Below are positions 39,241-50,033 of a DNA stretch of 64,000 bases, piece by piece (the stretch's first letter is position 1; each line of letters opens with the position of its first letter). Source of the stretch: Alphaproteobacteria bacterium (GTDB lineage Bacteria; Pseudomonadota; Alphaproteobacteria; M2410); NCBI GenBank assembly GCA_030614785.1, contig JAUWTJ010000011.1:1-64000 (forward strand), read 5' to 3'. The position numbers and the translations under genes were made by a program. Under the pieces are notes generated by a model, which was not told the DNA's origin, did not search any database, and saw only the letters and a list, made by a program, of their open reading frames with translations.

Positions 39241-41073
39241 TTGGATATGACTGATAGCACCGAGACACCGAGTGGACTGCCCGATTTCGATCCTTTCAAG
39301 TTCCAGAGCTCCCTGAAGGAAATTGGCGAACGCAGCCAGCGCCTGATTGAAGAGTTCTACAATCAGGAAAAGGACCAGATAACCCATATGGACCCGGCCA
39401 AGCTGGCGGACCCTGGCATCCTCGACCCGAACAACATCCAGGAGGCTTTTACCAGCCTGTTCACTGCGATGATGTCCAACCCGCAGAAATTTGCCGAGGC
39501 GCAGGCCAACCTGTGGCAGACCCATATGAACCTGTGGCAAACCACGGCGAAACGTATGATGGGCGAAGCGGTCGAGCCGGTGGTCAAGGCTGGCCCGCGC
39601 GACAAGCGCTTTCGCGACTCCGAGTGGGACGAAAACGTCGTCTTCGACTACATCAAGCAGAGTTATCTGCTGACTGCCAACTGGCTCAATCAGGCGGTCG
39701 ACGAGGCAGAAGACCTGGGCGACGAGGAACGGCGCAAGGTCGAGTTTTATACCCGTCAATATGTCGACGCGATCTCACCATCCAATTTCGTGATGACCAA
39801 TCCACAGGTCCTGCGCGAGACACTGAGCAGCAATGGCGAAAACCTCGTTAACGGTCTGGAAAACCTGCTCGAGGATCTTGAGCGCGGTCACGGCAAGCTC
39901 AACATCAAGCAAACCGATATGGACTTCTTCAAGGTCGGCGAGAACATCGCGCTGACGCCGGGCAAGGTCGTGTTCCAAAATGATATCATCCAGCTCCTGC
40001 AATATACACCGACCACGGATGAAGTCTACACGACGCCGCTGCTGATTTTCCCGCCGTGGATCAACAAGTTTTACATTCTTGATCTGCGCCCTGAAAACTC
40101 GTTCATCAAATATTTCCTCGACAAAGGCTACTCGATTTTTGTTGTCTCCTGGGTCAATCCGGACAAAAAACTCGCCGAGAAAACCTTTGAGGACTATATG
40201 TTCGAAGGCGTCTTTGCTGCACTTGACGCGGTCAAGGCCGCGACCGGCGAGCAAGAAGTCAATACCATCGGCTATTGCATCGGCGGCACCATGCTTTCCG
40301 CCTCGCTGGCCTATATGGCAAAGAAGAAGATCAACAAGGTCAAGTCGGCGACATTTTTTGCCGCCCAGACAGACTTCACCGAGGCCGGCGAGCTCAAGGT
40401 CTTCATTGACGAGGAGCAGTTGCAATCCCTTGAACGCGAGATTGACGCCTCGGGCGGCTATCTTGAGGGCACGACCATGGCCAATACGTTCAACATGCTG
40501 CGCTCCAATGACCTGATCTGGTCCTATGTGGTGAACAATTACCTCATGGGCAAGGACCCGACGCGGTTTGACCTCTTGTTCTGGAACGCCGATGCGACAC
40601 GCATGCCCAAGAACGTTCACATGTTCTATCTGCGCAAATGCTATCTGGAAAACGCCCTTGCCGAGGGCAAGATGGAACTGGGCGGCGTCACCCTCGACCT
40701 CTCCAAAGTCAAGACGCCGATCTATCTGCAGTCCTCAAAGGACGACCACATCGCGCCCTATCGCTCGGTCTACAAATCGACCCATCTGTTCGGCGGCGAG
40801 ATCAATTTCATGGTTGCAGGCTCTGGCCATATCGCCGGCGTGATCAATCATCCTGCGGCGGGCAAATACCAGTACTGGACCAACCCGGACCTGCCGGGCA
40901 CCGTTGAGGAATGGTGGGAGGGCGCAACCGAGCACCCCGGCTCCTGGTGGGACGAATGGGAGCTCTGGCTGCGCGCCAAATCAGGCGACAAGGTTCCGGC
41001 GCGGGTGCCCGGCGAAGGTCAACTGGACATCCTGGAAGACGCGCCGGGGTCGTTTGTGCGGGTGATGAGTTAG
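39241..41073 (+). CDS. phaC: Class I poly(3-hydroxyalkanoate) synthase
   Basis: NTIGYCIGGTMLSASLAYMA (lipase-like box with catalytic Cys); PPWINKFYILDLRPENSFIKYFLDKGYSIFVVSWVNPD. Confidence 0.96.
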   Translation: MDMTDSTETPSGLPDFDPFKFQSSLKEIGERSQRLIEEFYNQEKDQITHMDPAKLADPGILDPNNIQEAFTSLFTAMMSNPQKFAEAQANLWQTHMNLWQTTAKRMMGEAVEPVVKAGPRDKRFRDSEWDENVVFDYIKQSYLLTANWLNQAVDEAEDLGDEERRKVEFYTRQYVDAISPSNFVMTNPQVLRETLSSNGENLVNGLENLLEDLERGHGKLNIKQTDMDFFKVGENIALTPGKVVFQNDIIQLLQYTPTTDEVYTTPLLIFPPWINKFYILDLRPENSFIKYFLDKGYSIFVVSWVNPDKKLAEKTFEDYMFEGVFAALDAVKAATGEQEVNTIGYCIGGTMLSASLAYMAKKKINKVKSATFFAAQTDFTEAGELKVFIDEEQLQSLEREIDASGGYLEGTTMANTFNMLRSNDLIWSYVVNNYLMGKDPTRFDLLFWNADATRMPKNVHMFYLRKCYLENALAEGKMELGGVTLDLSKVKTPIYLQSSKDDHIAPYRSVYKSTHLFGGEINFMVAGSGHIAGVINHPAAGKYQYWTNPDLPGTVEEWWEGATEHPGSWWDEWELWLRAKSGDKVPARVPGEGQLDILEDAPGSFVRVMS

Positions 41074-41121
41074 GATCGGGCCGGTCGCCGTTGCAAATCT
41101 GATATTTGGCACAACCTTAGT

Positions 41122-41261
41122 CCTTCTCCTTCGGGAGAAGGTGTCGCGCAGCGACGGATGAGGGGCGATATTTCGGTGGGCTGAATGCGGTGAAGGTTCG
41201 GTCCCTCACCCTCCCACGTGCTCTGCACGCGGGTCCCTCCCTCTCCCGGAGGGCGAGGGAC
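41122..41261. repeat. Palindromic intergenic element A (two hairpins)
   Basis: CCTTCTCC-TTCG-GGAGAAGG (41122-41141); GTCCCTCACCCTCC (41201-41214) versus GGAGGGCGAGGGAC (41248-41261), 13/14 complementary. Confidence 0.75.
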
Positions 41262-41280
41262 TTTCATTCATATAACCAAT

Positions 41281-41436
41281 TGTCATGCCGGATGCGGTGC
41301 GGCATGCAATGCTGCTCCGCTGGTCCGGTACCCAGATGTCAGACTTGGGCCCCCAGCTCTCGGACGTGCAGGGCACGTCCTGTCGCGTAGAGCCCAGCAA
41401 AGCGGTATTTCGCACCGCATTGCATCCGGGGTGACA
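41281..41436. repeat. Palindromic intergenic element B, 156 bp with imperfect terminal inverted repeats
   Basis: TGTCATGCCGGATGC ... GCATCCGGGGTGACA, 13/15 complementary. Confidence 0.7.
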
Positions 41437-41453
41437 TTGAGTGTGTGGCCACC

Positions 41454-42839
41454 CTACTCCGCTAGCAAGGCATGCCCGTTGCTGCCCGGCTCTGTGCCGA
41501 AGCGGCAGGTTTTGGCGTTTTTTGTCAGGCCGCCGGGGCATGAGAAGGCGTTGACCGGGTCGAAGCCGGAGTTTTGATTGTGGCCCAGGGCGGCTTCCAG
41601 TGTCGCGACCTTCATCAAGACCACTTCGCTCAGAGTTGCTGCGGATTTTTGCAGGCCGGAGGCACCGCCGCCGCTGGCGCTGGCGTATATCAGGCCGCGC
41701 CCGGGGGTTGTAACCATGACCATGTTGGACAGCGACGTTGCGTCCTGTGTTGACGAAAAATAAATCCCGGTGGTGCGCGACACATCGCCAAAGCCGAAGG
41801 CGCCGTTCATCGAGACCACACAAGTAACCGCGCGCCCTTCGGCGTCGGCGACAACAAAGCTGGTTGAACCGGCGTCGCCGCTCCTGAGGGAATTCATATC
41901 CGCGTCGAGCGGCTTGCTGCCGTCTACAGAACTTTTCCAGACGGAGTTTTCGGCCTCTGATCCGTTCCGTGTAAAGACATTTACTCCGTCCGCTTCGACC
42001 TGTATTGCCGTGCCTGCCGTGACTTCGTAATTGCGCAAATCGTCCAGCGTGATTGTACCGTCGGATCGCCTGGCGTCCTCGACAAAAATACGGCCAAGCT
42101 CACCGTCGTAAAATCCGTTCGCGCCGCTGCCCTGGAGCCGCGCGAGCGTGGCCGCCATGCCAGGTTGGCGATACGTGCGGCCCAGGGCGATGATGTCGCC
42201 GTTCGAGGTCATGCCCTCGGGCGGCCAGCGCAGGCTCCTGTTGGCGGCCACTTGTGCAGTAGTCGCTTTCGACATCACAGCGCCGGATTCGGCCAGACGG
42301 ACAGACGGTGCAAGGAGCTGGGCCCATGCGGTGCGACCATAGTGAGCGTTCAGCCATGCAAAGCCCTTGGTATTTCCGGGGACGGCAACCGTGCCGCCCG
42401 CTTTGGCCTTCAAGGCCGGGAAGTCGATTTGCAGGGCGCTCGCGTCTTCTGATCCGGCATAAAGGCAGGATCCGCCGCCGCCCAGACCAGCCGCGCCGGG
42501 ATAGGTCACCGCGAGGGCAAAATAGACGCCTGTGGCGGCATCGGCAGCATTTCCGCCGCTTGCCAGAATATCGCGGCCCACTTCTGCGGCCTGCGGCTCA
42601 TCGGCAATCACGAATCCGGTAAAACGTCTGGCATCACGGACCTGCCAGACATGCCCGTCGATGACCTTTGCGGCGGATCCAGCGGCATTTTCGAGGCGCA
42701 TGGTGAATCCTGGCCAGTCTTTCCCGGCACACCCCGAAACAGCCAAAAATGCGGCCAGGGCCACAAAAGTTGCAGATTTCCTCGCAAATCTGGTCACAGA
42801 ACCGCCGGATTTTCCTGTCATGCTGCGTAAAATGAGCAT
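41454..42839 (-). CDS. Gamma-glutamyltransferase-like (Ntn hydrolase) protein
   Basis: FVIADEPQAAEVGRDILASGGNAADAATGVYFALAVTYPGAAGLGGGGSCL; GSTSFVVADAEGRAVTCVVSMNGAFGFG. Confidence 0.82.
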   Translation of the reverse strand: MLILRSMTGKSGGSVTRFARKSATFVALAAFLAVSGCAGKDWPGFTMRLENAAGSAAKVIDGHVWQVRDARRFTGFVIADEPQAAEVGRDILASGGNAADAATGVYFALAVTYPGAAGLGGGGSCLYAGSEDASALQIDFPALKAKAGGTVAVPGNTKGFAWLNAHYGRTAWAQLLAPSVRLAESGAVMSKATTAQVAANRSLRWPPEGMTSNGDIIALGRTYRQPGMAATLARLQGSGANGFYDGELGRIFVEDARRSDGTITLDDLRNYEVTAGTAIQVEADGVNVFTRNGSEAENSVWKSSVDGSKPLDADMNSLRSGDAGSTSFVVADAEGRAVTCVVSMNGAFGFGDVSRTTGIYFSSTQDATSLSNMVMVTTPGRGLIYASASGGGASGLQKSAATLSEVVLMKVATLEAALGHNQNSGFDPVNAFSCPGGLTKNAKTCRFGTEPGSNGHALLAE

Positions 42840-43051
42840 TGTTCCACCTTGTTAATCCAGCTTTGCCGGGGCTCGGCCCAATTCTAACGGCAAGTTTATT
42901 TGCAACGGTATCGGGCGCTATGCCAGTCTCGGCGGCACAGGTTTCGGAATGATGCACCGAAGCGATGGGTAGCAGATCCTGGCCGTCTTCGGAAACCCTG
43001 GATGCCCGGAGCGGTTGATCGGCGGGCATGATGATAATTTGGTAAGGCGTT

Positions 43052-44515
43052 TTGAGGTATGGATTGAGTATGACATTACAGAAAACCAACGCGCTCCGTA
43101 TCAGACAGATGATCGGAACCAGATGGCTCAAGGGCTTCTCGGGCTCCAGGGGCCTCAAGGTTATGGCGCTCTGTCTGAGCCTTGCGGTTACCACAATGCT
43201 TGTGAGCGCCGGGCCTGCCGCAGCAGGTGGTCTCATCCGCGATGCCGAGATCGAGGCGTTGCTGCGCGAATATACGGACCCGGTCCTCGTTGCAGCGGGA
43301 TTGCAGCCTGACGCGGTCAGCCTTTACATTGTCAACGACACTTCGCTGAATGCCTTTGTCGCAGGCGGCAAAAACATCTTTATTCACACTGGCCTGATTG
43401 TCGAGGCTGACAGGCCGGTCGAGCTCATTGGCGTCATCGCCCACGAAACCGGCCATATTGCCGGCGGTCACCTTGCGCGACGCTCCGATGGCATGAAGGC
43501 TGCCAAATTTCCCATGCTCATCGGTCTTGGCGTCGGGATCATTGCCGCCGTCGCCGGCTCACCGGATGTGGCCATGGCGGCAATTGCCGGCGGACAACAT
43601 GTCGCCATGATGGAGATGCTCGGTTACACGAGGGTTCAGGAATCGTCTTCGGACCAGGCCGCCGTTACCTACCTTGACAAGGCGGGCATATCATCAGACG
43701 GCATTCTCACCTTTTTTGAAAAGTTTCGTTACACCGAAGTCTTTGCCACGCACAGTCAGCATATCCCGCCCTACTGGCGCACCCACCCGATGTCTTCGGA
43801 CCGGATTGCGGCTCTGGCCCAGCGCGTCGAAACCTCACCCTATAAGGGCAAGAAAGACAGCGACGAAAGCCTGCATCGCTTCGCCATGATGCAAGGCAAG
43901 TTGCGCGGCTTTATTGATCATCCCACAGCCACCATGCGGCGCTATCCACCCGAGGACACCTCGGACGAAGCGCGCTACGCCCGCGCCATTGCTTTTTACC
44001 GCCTGGTCGAGGTCGACGAAGCGATGGCAGAAATCGGTGCCCTCATCGCGGCGGATGAGACAAATCCATATTTTTATGAACTGAAGGGCCAAATTCTGTT
44101 TGAGACAGGCCGGGTCGCCGACGCGATCCCGCTGCATGCACGGGCCGTCGAGCTTGCGCCGGACGAGCCTCTTTTGCAGATTAACCTGGCTCAGGCCATA
44201 CTTGCAGCACCCGGCTCGGAGAAAGATCCAAAGGCGGGGCCCGACGCCCGGGAGCATTTGCTTGTTGCCCTTGAGGCGGATGACACAAACCCCTTTGCCT
44301 ATAACCAGCTGGCGATTACCTATGCACGCGAGGGCAACGACGGGTTGGCCGCGCTTTACACGGCTGAGCAGCACTATCATTCCGGGAATATGGGTGGGGC
44401 AGAGACTTTCGCGGTTCGCGCCGACCATTATCTTGAAAAGGGATCACCGGCGTGGCACAGAGCGTCTGATATCATCAACGTCTCGCGCAACATGCGGCAG
44501 GACCGACGAAGTTAA
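43052..44515 (+). CDS. M48 family metalloprotease with TPR region (BepA-like)
   Basis: ELIGVIAHETGHIAGGHLARRSDGM (HExxH variant HETGH); ESSSDQAAVTYLDKAGI; C-terminal TPR-like repeats. Confidence 0.9.
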   Translation: MRYGLSMTLQKTNALRIRQMIGTRWLKGFSGSRGLKVMALCLSLAVTTMLVSAGPAAAGGLIRDAEIEALLREYTDPVLVAAGLQPDAVSLYIVNDTSLNAFVAGGKNIFIHTGLIVEADRPVELIGVIAHETGHIAGGHLARRSDGMKAAKFPMLIGLGVGIIAAVAGSPDVAMAAIAGGQHVAMMEMLGYTRVQESSSDQAAVTYLDKAGISSDGILTFFEKFRYTEVFATHSQHIPPYWRTHPMSSDRIAALAQRVETSPYKGKKDSDESLHRFAMMQGKLRGFIDHPTATMRRYPPEDTSDEARYARAIAFYRLVEVDEAMAEIGALIAADETNPYFYELKGQILFETGRVADAIPLHARAVELAPDEPLLQINLAQAILAAPGSEKDPKAGPDAREHLLVALEADDTNPFAYNQLAITYAREGNDGLAALYTAEQHYHSGNMGGAETFAVRADHYLEKGSPAWHRASDIINVSRNMRQDRRS

Positions 44516-44530
44516 AAAGGGAAACAGGGG

Positions 44531-45313
44531 ATGAATCGGAAATTTATAATTGCCGCGGCCGGGACCGTGTTGATCGGTCTTGGCGCGCTGGTCTTTTCGG
44601 GGCAGTGGTCCGGCAATGAAGCTGTTGCGGCCAATAACATTGGGGGTGACAAGAGTTGGGACAAATCGGAGATCGAATCCGTTATCCACGACTATCTGAT
44701 GGACAACCCCGAAGTCATTCTCGATGCGGTCAACAAACTGCAACAGCGTGAGCAGAACAAGGCCGAGCAAGCCGCTCAGACATTTCTTCAGAAAAATCGC
44801 GGCGCCGTCGAAAGCGCCAGCGCGGGAGCCTTCATTGCCGGTAACCCGGAGGGCGATGTGACCATAGTCGAGTTCTTCGACTACCATTGCGGTTACTGCA
44901 AGAAGTCGCTGGTCGGCCTTATGAAAACCGTCGAGAAAGACAAGAATATCAAGCTTGTGCTGCGGGAGTTCCCGGTTCTCGGGCCAGAGTCGAAATTTGC
45001 CGCCAAGGCCGCCATGGCCGCCATTGAGCAAGGCAAATATATGGAGCTTCACCTTGAAATGATGGAAGCCAAAGGCAAGCTGACCCGATCCCGCATTGAA
45101 AATATGGTGGTTTCCGTTGGAATGGACCTGATTGTGTTCAACAAAGCGGTTTCAAATCCGGAGTACGAGAAGGTCCTTGCTGCCAATATGGACCTTGCGC
45201 GCGGGCTCAATATCAACGGCACGCCGTCGTTCGTTCTGGGTGACGGGATCCATCACGGCATGCGGTCCGGCGACGAACTACGCACTCTTGTAGCCGAAGC
45301 GCGCTCCAGCTGA
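44531..45313 (+). CDS. DsbA family protein (Com1-like thiol oxidoreductase)
   Basis: VTIVEFFDYHCGYCKKSLVGLMKTVEKDKNIKLVLREFPVLGPES; CGYC active site. Confidence 0.9.
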   Translation: MNRKFIIAAAGTVLIGLGALVFSGQWSGNEAVAANNIGGDKSWDKSEIESVIHDYLMDNPEVILDAVNKLQQREQNKAEQAAQTFLQKNRGAVESASAGAFIAGNPEGDVTIVEFFDYHCGYCKKSLVGLMKTVEKDKNIKLVLREFPVLGPESKFAAKAAMAAIEQGKYMELHLEMMEAKGKLTRSRIENMVVSVGMDLIVFNKAVSNPEYEKVLAANMDLARGLNINGTPSFVLGDGIHHGMRSGDELRTLVAEARSS

Positions 45314-45388
45314 GACGGGCGGCAAGCAGAAGCGAATTGACCTGAGACAAAACGGCTTTAAGGTTTCCCTACACAAAGGGAGAACCTT

Positions 45389-46828
45389 ATGAGCGGCTTT
45401 TCAGACTATGATGATTTCGACGGCCTCGGCCTTGCAGATCTTGTGCGCCAGGGCGACGTCTCGCCGCATGAGCTTCTCGAAGAGGCTGTGGAGCGAACGA
45501 CGCGTCTTGACCCCACGATTAATGCTGTGACCCAGCAACACTTTGACCTGGCAAAGGAGGCCATCGATCAGGGGCTGCCGGACGGGCCGTTCAGCGGTGT
45601 CCCCTTTCTCCTGAAGGATCTCGGCGTTGGCCTCAAAGGCACGATCACGTCGAGCTCCTCCAAACTCTACAAAGACGCGGTGGCGGACCACGACACCACG
45701 CTGGTCGAGCGCTACAAGGCAGCGGGGCTGGTCATCTTCGGCAAGACTAACACGCCGGAGTTTGGCATTACTGCCACAACAGAGCCCGCCCTGCACGGCC
45801 CGGCGCGAAATCCTCACAACACCGACTATTCAACCGGCGGCTCATCTGGTGGTGCGGCGGCAGCTGTGGCGGCTGGCTACATCCCCGTCGCCCATGCCTC
45901 GGACGGCGGCGGTTCGATCCGCATCCCCGCTTCATGCTGCGGCGTCTTTGGCCTCAAGCCGACCCGGGCGCGCACGCCCTCTGGCCCCGATGTCGGCGAA
46001 GGCTGGGCAGGCCTGTCGATTGCCCACTGTGTCTCGCGCACTGTCAGAGACAGCGCCGCCCTGCTCGACGCAACGCATGGGCCAGCCGTCGGCGATCCCT
46101 ACGCCGCACCGCACTTTGGCGGCTCGTTCCTTGAAGAGATGCAAAAAGCGCCGGGACAGCTGCGCATCGCGGTCCAGACCAGATCCAATGCAGACACCCG
46201 CGTTCACCCGGATTGCCTTGAAGCCATTGCAAAAACCGCAAAGCTGCTGGAAGACATGGGCCATATCGTCGAGGAAGCCGAGCCCGACCTCGCGCCCGGT
46301 GTCATTGGCGATGCACTGCGCTTTGCCTCGTCGGTCGGCACTGCGGCCATGCTTGATGCCCACGCCGAACGACTTGGTCGTCCGATTACGGAAGATGATG
46401 TCGAGTGGGTCACCTGGCGGACCTACCAGCGCGGCAAAAAGGTGCTCGCCGCCGACTACGCCCGCTCCATCGCTCTGATCCACCAGATCACCCGCAAGGT
46501 CGGTTATTTCTTCGAGGACTACGACCTCCACCTCGCCCCGACGCTCGGCACCCCGCCGCGCAAGCTCGGCGAACTCGACACCCAAAACCACGACACCAAA
46601 CCCTATGCCCGTCTCATCGGTGAATTCTCTCCCTTCACGGCGATGTACAATATCACCGGCCAGCCAAGCGCCTCAATCCCGATGTATTGGACAGAGGACG
46701 GGCTCCCGGTCGGGGTGATGCTGACGGCACGGTTTGGCGATGACGCAGCAGTGCTGCGCGTTGCGGCGCAGCTTGAAGAGGCAAGCCCGTGGGCAGGCAG
46801 AAAGCCGCCGAATTGGGCGGAGGCTTGA
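45389..46828 (+). CDS. Amidase (amidase signature family)
   Basis: [25 protein letters not shown]...[46 protein letters not shown]. Confidence 0.93.
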   Translation: MSGFSDYDDFDGLGLADLVRQGDVSPHELLEEAVERTTRLDPTINAVTQQHFDLAKEAIDQGLPDGPFSGVPFLLKDLGVGLKGTITSSSSKLYKDAVADHDTTLVERYKAAGLVIFGKTNTPEFGITATTEPALHGPARNPHNTDYSTGGSSGGAAAAVAAGYIPVAHASDGGGSIRIPASCCGVFGLKPTRARTPSGPDVGEGWAGLSIAHCVSRTVRDSAALLDATHGPAVGDPYAAPHFGGSFLEEMQKAPGQLRIAVQTRSNADTRVHPDCLEAIAKTAKLLEDMGHIVEEAEPDLAPGVIGDALRFASSVGTAAMLDAHAERLGRPITEDDVEWVTWRTYQRGKKVLAADYARSIALIHQITRKVGYFFEDYDLHLAPTLGTPPRKLGELDTQNHDTKPYARLIGEFSPFTAMYNITGQPSASIPMYWTEDGLPVGVMLTARFGDDAAVLRVAAQLEEASPWAGRKPPNWAEA

Positions 46829-46919
46829 ACGATGGGGTTCGAGCGAACAGGCGTACAAAGTGCACCTGCCTCCGCACCCCCACTGCCCCGCCGCACCCAG
46901 TCCAGCTGAAAGTGCAATC

Positions 46920-47300
46920 TTAATCTTCGGCCGGAACATATAGTTGTTGTGCCTTGTCAAGCATGGTGCATCGGTAGTGCTGGATGATGTGGCCGCCAGC
47001 ATCGAGCTCCTCATAGGTTTTCGTCTTAAAATCGCCTTCACAGCGCAATGACTTTGTGCACTCATAGACGACATACTTACCTTCTACGACAGAGGTAGAC
47101 GCACTGTAGCCTTCGGCGCATTCGCCCTTTTGTATCTGACGGTGCACATCCATCTGTATTGGCCCGCCGGTGCTTTGCGCGACGGCCTGCTGCATCGCGA
47201 TTGTGTCACGAGCGCCGGTAGAACTGGTTGCAAAGGCCGCTGTAACAAGCGTCGTCCCCATGGCAACCGATGTGGTCAAAACAATCGTTGTCTTCTTCAT
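46920..47300 (-). CDS. Hypothetical exported protein
   Basis: N-terminal signal-like MKKTTIVLTTSVAMGTTLVTAAFA; no family recognised. Confidence 0.55.
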   Translation of the reverse strand: MKKTTIVLTTSVAMGTTLVTAAFATSSTGARDTIAMQQAVAQSTGGPIQMDVHRQIQKGECAEGYSASTSVVEGKYVVYECTKSLRCEGDFKTKTYEELDAGGHIIQHYRCTMLDKAQQLYVPAED

Positions 47301-47419
47301 GGTCTGGTCCCCTCTCTTTTGAACTGTTCAAATGATTCAAAATTGAAATGAGGGTACACAGAACGCAATTTGCAGTGTGAGCCCTGTTGCCCCCTACTCA
47401 GAGACCCTCAATATAACAT

Positions 47420-47719
47420 TCACAACAATCCATAGCAAACCGGCGCAAATCGACCGCGGACAGACCGACGAACGGAAGTTCTGATCGAAAAGGTGCTTGC
47501 CGAGACGTCGCCCTGGGCCAGGATCTCTATACCGATCAGCCTGTTGTCCGCATCGAAATCGAGCATGATGTCCGCGCCTTCGTAGTCCGGGATGTGGTCC
47601 AAAAGCCTGAGCGTCTTCTTCACGCAACCATCTGTTCCGATGCCCGGATGATCCGGCAAGCTGACATAGGCGACATCAGCGTCATCATCGGAGACTTTTA
47701 GTTCGATTTTGCCTGTCAT
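47420..47719 (-). CDS. DUF2283-like small protein
   Basis: KIELKVSDDDADVAYVSLPDH...DIMLDFDADNRLIGIEILAQ. Confidence 0.65.
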   Translation of the reverse strand: MTGKIELKVSDDDADVAYVSLPDHPGIGTDGCVKKTLRLLDHIPDYEGADIMLDFDADNRLIGIEILAQGDVSASTFSIRTSVRRSVRGRFAPVCYGLL

Positions 47720-47753
47720 GGTCCAGCCTCGTAGTCTGCCCTGTACCAGACGC

Positions 47754-48542
47754 CTATATCAATCCCGCCAGCGGGCTACTCGGATCGGCGTACATCTTCT
47801 TTGGCATGCGGCCTGCCAGATAGGCCAGCCTGCCGGCCTCGACGGCGTGTTTCATGGCGGCGGCCATGCGGATCGGGTCTTTGGCTTCGGCGATGGCGGT
47901 GTTGGAGATGATGCCATCACAGCCCAGCTCCATGGCGATGGCGGCGTCCGAGGCGGTGCCGACGCCGGCGTCAACGAGAACCGGGACTTTGGATTGTTCT
48001 ATGATCAGGCGTATGCCGATGGGGTTTTGAATGCCGAGGCCCGAGCCGATCGGCGCGGCGAGCGGCATGATGGCGACGCAGCCCATATCTTCCAGTTCCC
48101 TGGCCATTATGGGGTCATCGGAACAATAGACCATCACCTCAAAGCCGTCCTTGATCAGAAGCTCGGCCGAGCGCAGTGTCTCGATCATGTTGGGATAGAG
48201 CGTCTTCTTGTCGCCAAGCACCTCGAGCTTGACGAGGTTCCAGTCACCCGCCTCGCGCGCGAGACGCAGCGTACGCACCGCGTCCTCGCCAGTGAAACAT
48301 CCGGCGGTGTTGGGCAGGAAGGTAACTTTCTTGGGGTCGATATAATCCACCAGCATGGGCTGGGCCGGGTCTGACAGATTGACCCGGCGAATGGCGACGG
48401 TGACGATCTCTGCGCCGGAGGCTTCAAGGGCCGCCGCGTTTTCCGCATAGTCCTTATATTTGCCGGTGCCGATGATCAGGCGCGAGCCATAGGTCTTGCC
48501 GGCGATCACCAGCGGTTTGTCGTCAAATCCTGCGATAGCCAT
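47754..48542 (-). CDS. thiG: Thiazole synthase
   Basis: [81 protein letters not shown]; start trimmed to Met at 48542. Confidence 0.95.
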   Translation of the reverse strand: MAIAGFDDKPLVIAGKTYGSRLIIGTGKYKDYAENAAALEASGAEIVTVAIRRVNLSDPAQPMLVDYIDPKKVTFLPNTAGCFTGEDAVRTLRLAREAGDWNLVKLEVLGDKKTLYPNMIETLRSAELLIKDGFEVMVYCSDDPIMARELEDMGCVAIMPLAAPIGSGLGIQNPIGIRLIIEQSKVPVLVDAGVGTASDAAIAMELGCDGIISNTAIAEAKDPIRMAAAMKHAVEAGRLAYLAGRMPKKMYADPSSPLAGLI

Positions 48543-48590
48543 ATTACCACCCAATATTATATTTTTTCTTGTTTCCCGGGTCACAGGCGA

Positions 48591-48809
48591 TCAACCGCCG
48601 CCAATGAAATGAACAATTTCGAGGCGGTCACCGTCCTCGACCATGGTTTCACCATAGAGGGATCGCGGTACGATTTCCAGATTACGCTCAATCGCAACCT
48701 TGCCTTTGGTCAGCCCCAGAATGACAAGCAAATCCTCAAGGCAAACTGCAGCCTCGAGTGCCTGTTCCTCGCCGTTTATGGTTACACTTATGGTTACGTT
48801 TTCTGGCAT
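48591..48809 (-). CDS. thiS: Sulfur carrier protein ThiS
   Basis: MPENVTISVTINGEEQALE...KVAIERNLEIVPRSLYGETMVEDGDRLEIVHFIGGG, diglycine terminus. Confidence 0.92.
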   Translation of the reverse strand: MPENVTISVTINGEEQALEAAVCLEDLLVILGLTKGKVAIERNLEIVPRSLYGETMVEDGDRLEIVHFIGGG

Positions 48810-49012
48810 AATTCCGCCGTTTACCGCCATTTTCAGTCTTTTACCCTCAACATCCGCAGCCACTTTGCTGCACTTCGAGACGAATCCTTGGTGTTTGGGT
48901 TTGGCCCTTGTATAAGAAATCCCGCTCGAATGTCGATTCTGCCGGTGCCTTTCAGGCTAAATTATACAAGGTCGGATAGGCTTTCCTACAAAACAGACAG
49001 CGTGTTTGGACT

Positions 49013-49459
49013 ATGACGTCAACAGTTTTCATTTTGAATGGACCCAATCTCAATCTTCTGGGAACCCGGGAAGTCGAGATCTACGGTAGCACCTCGCTGG
49101 CAGACATTGGCGTTATGGCGAAGGCTTCTGCTGAAGCGCTTGGTCTGGCTGTGGATTTCAGGCAGTCCAATCACGAGGGCGAGCTTGTCGACTGGATCCA
49201 GGAGGCGCGCGGCAAGGCTGATGCGATCATTATCAATGCCGCAGCCTACTCGCATACGTCCATCGCAATCCTTGACGCCCTGCAGACGTTTGAGGGGCCG
49301 ATTGTCGAGGTTCACTTGTCTAACATCTTCAAACGTGAGAGTTTTCGGCATCATTCTCATATCTCCGGGGTCGCCGACGGCGTCATATGCGGGCTCGGGG
49401 CGCAAGGGTATGTGCTGGCCCTCACGGCTGTGGCCGACAAATTGAAGAATTTGGGCTGA
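49013..49459 (+). CDS. aroQ: Type II 3-dehydroquinate dehydratase
   Basis: [68 protein letters not shown]. Confidence 0.95.
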   Translation: MTSTVFILNGPNLNLLGTREVEIYGSTSLADIGVMAKASAEALGLAVDFRQSNHEGELVDWIQEARGKADAIIINAAAYSHTSIAILDALQTFEGPIVEVHLSNIFKRESFRHHSHISGVADGVICGLGAQGYVLALTAVADKLKNLG

Positions 49460-49539
49460 CGGCAAGCGCCGACAGCGGCATCTGATCAAATACCTCTCGA
49501 TCTTATGGTCGAGTGTCAAACCAGGAATTTGGAGTAAAC

Positions 49540-50016
49540 GTGAGCGATTCAAACAAGAAAAACGGCGCGGGCAAGGTGGATCAGGATCTCATCCGGGATC
49601 TTGCCAATCTGCTGTCTGAAACCAATCTTAGCGAGATTGAGGTTGAGCAAAATGGCTTGCGCCTCCGGGTCGCGCGGCAGGCAGGCGGCGCATTCGTCGC
49701 AGCTGCAGCCCCTGCCCCGGTCGCGGCTTCCACTGCAGCCCTGGCTCCGGCGGCTCCCGCTGAAGGCGATTATGCCAATCATCCCGGCGCTGTGATTTCG
49801 CCGATGGTCGGCACGATCTACACATCGTCAGAACCGGATGCTCCGGCGTTTATTCGGGAAGGCGACCAGGTCACCGAAGGCCAGACGCTGCTGATCGTCG
49901 AGGCGATGAAGACCATGAACAATATCCCCGCACCCAAGGCGGGCCGTGTAGCAAAAATCCTCGTATCCAACGAACAGCCGATTGAGTTTGGTGAAGTTCT
50001 TGTGATCATCGAGTAG
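49540..50016 (+). CDS. accB: Biotin carboxyl carrier protein of acetyl-CoA carboxylase
   Basis: GTG start; biotinyl motif [23 protein letters not shown]. Confidence 0.95.
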   Translation: MSDSNKKNGAGKVDQDLIRDLANLLSETNLSEIEVEQNGLRLRVARQAGGAFVAAAAPAPVAASTAALAPAAPAEGDYANHPGAVISPMVGTIYTSSEPDAPAFIREGDQVTEGQTLLIVEAMKTMNNIPAPKAGRVAKILVSNEQPIEFGEVLVIIE

Positions 50017-50033
50017 CGGGACAAACGCGTCAG

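Noticed and set aside
48810-49012. TPP riboswitch upstream of thiS
   Set aside because: No THI-box core motifs (CUGAGA / ACCUGA-type) seen on the minus strand in this gap.
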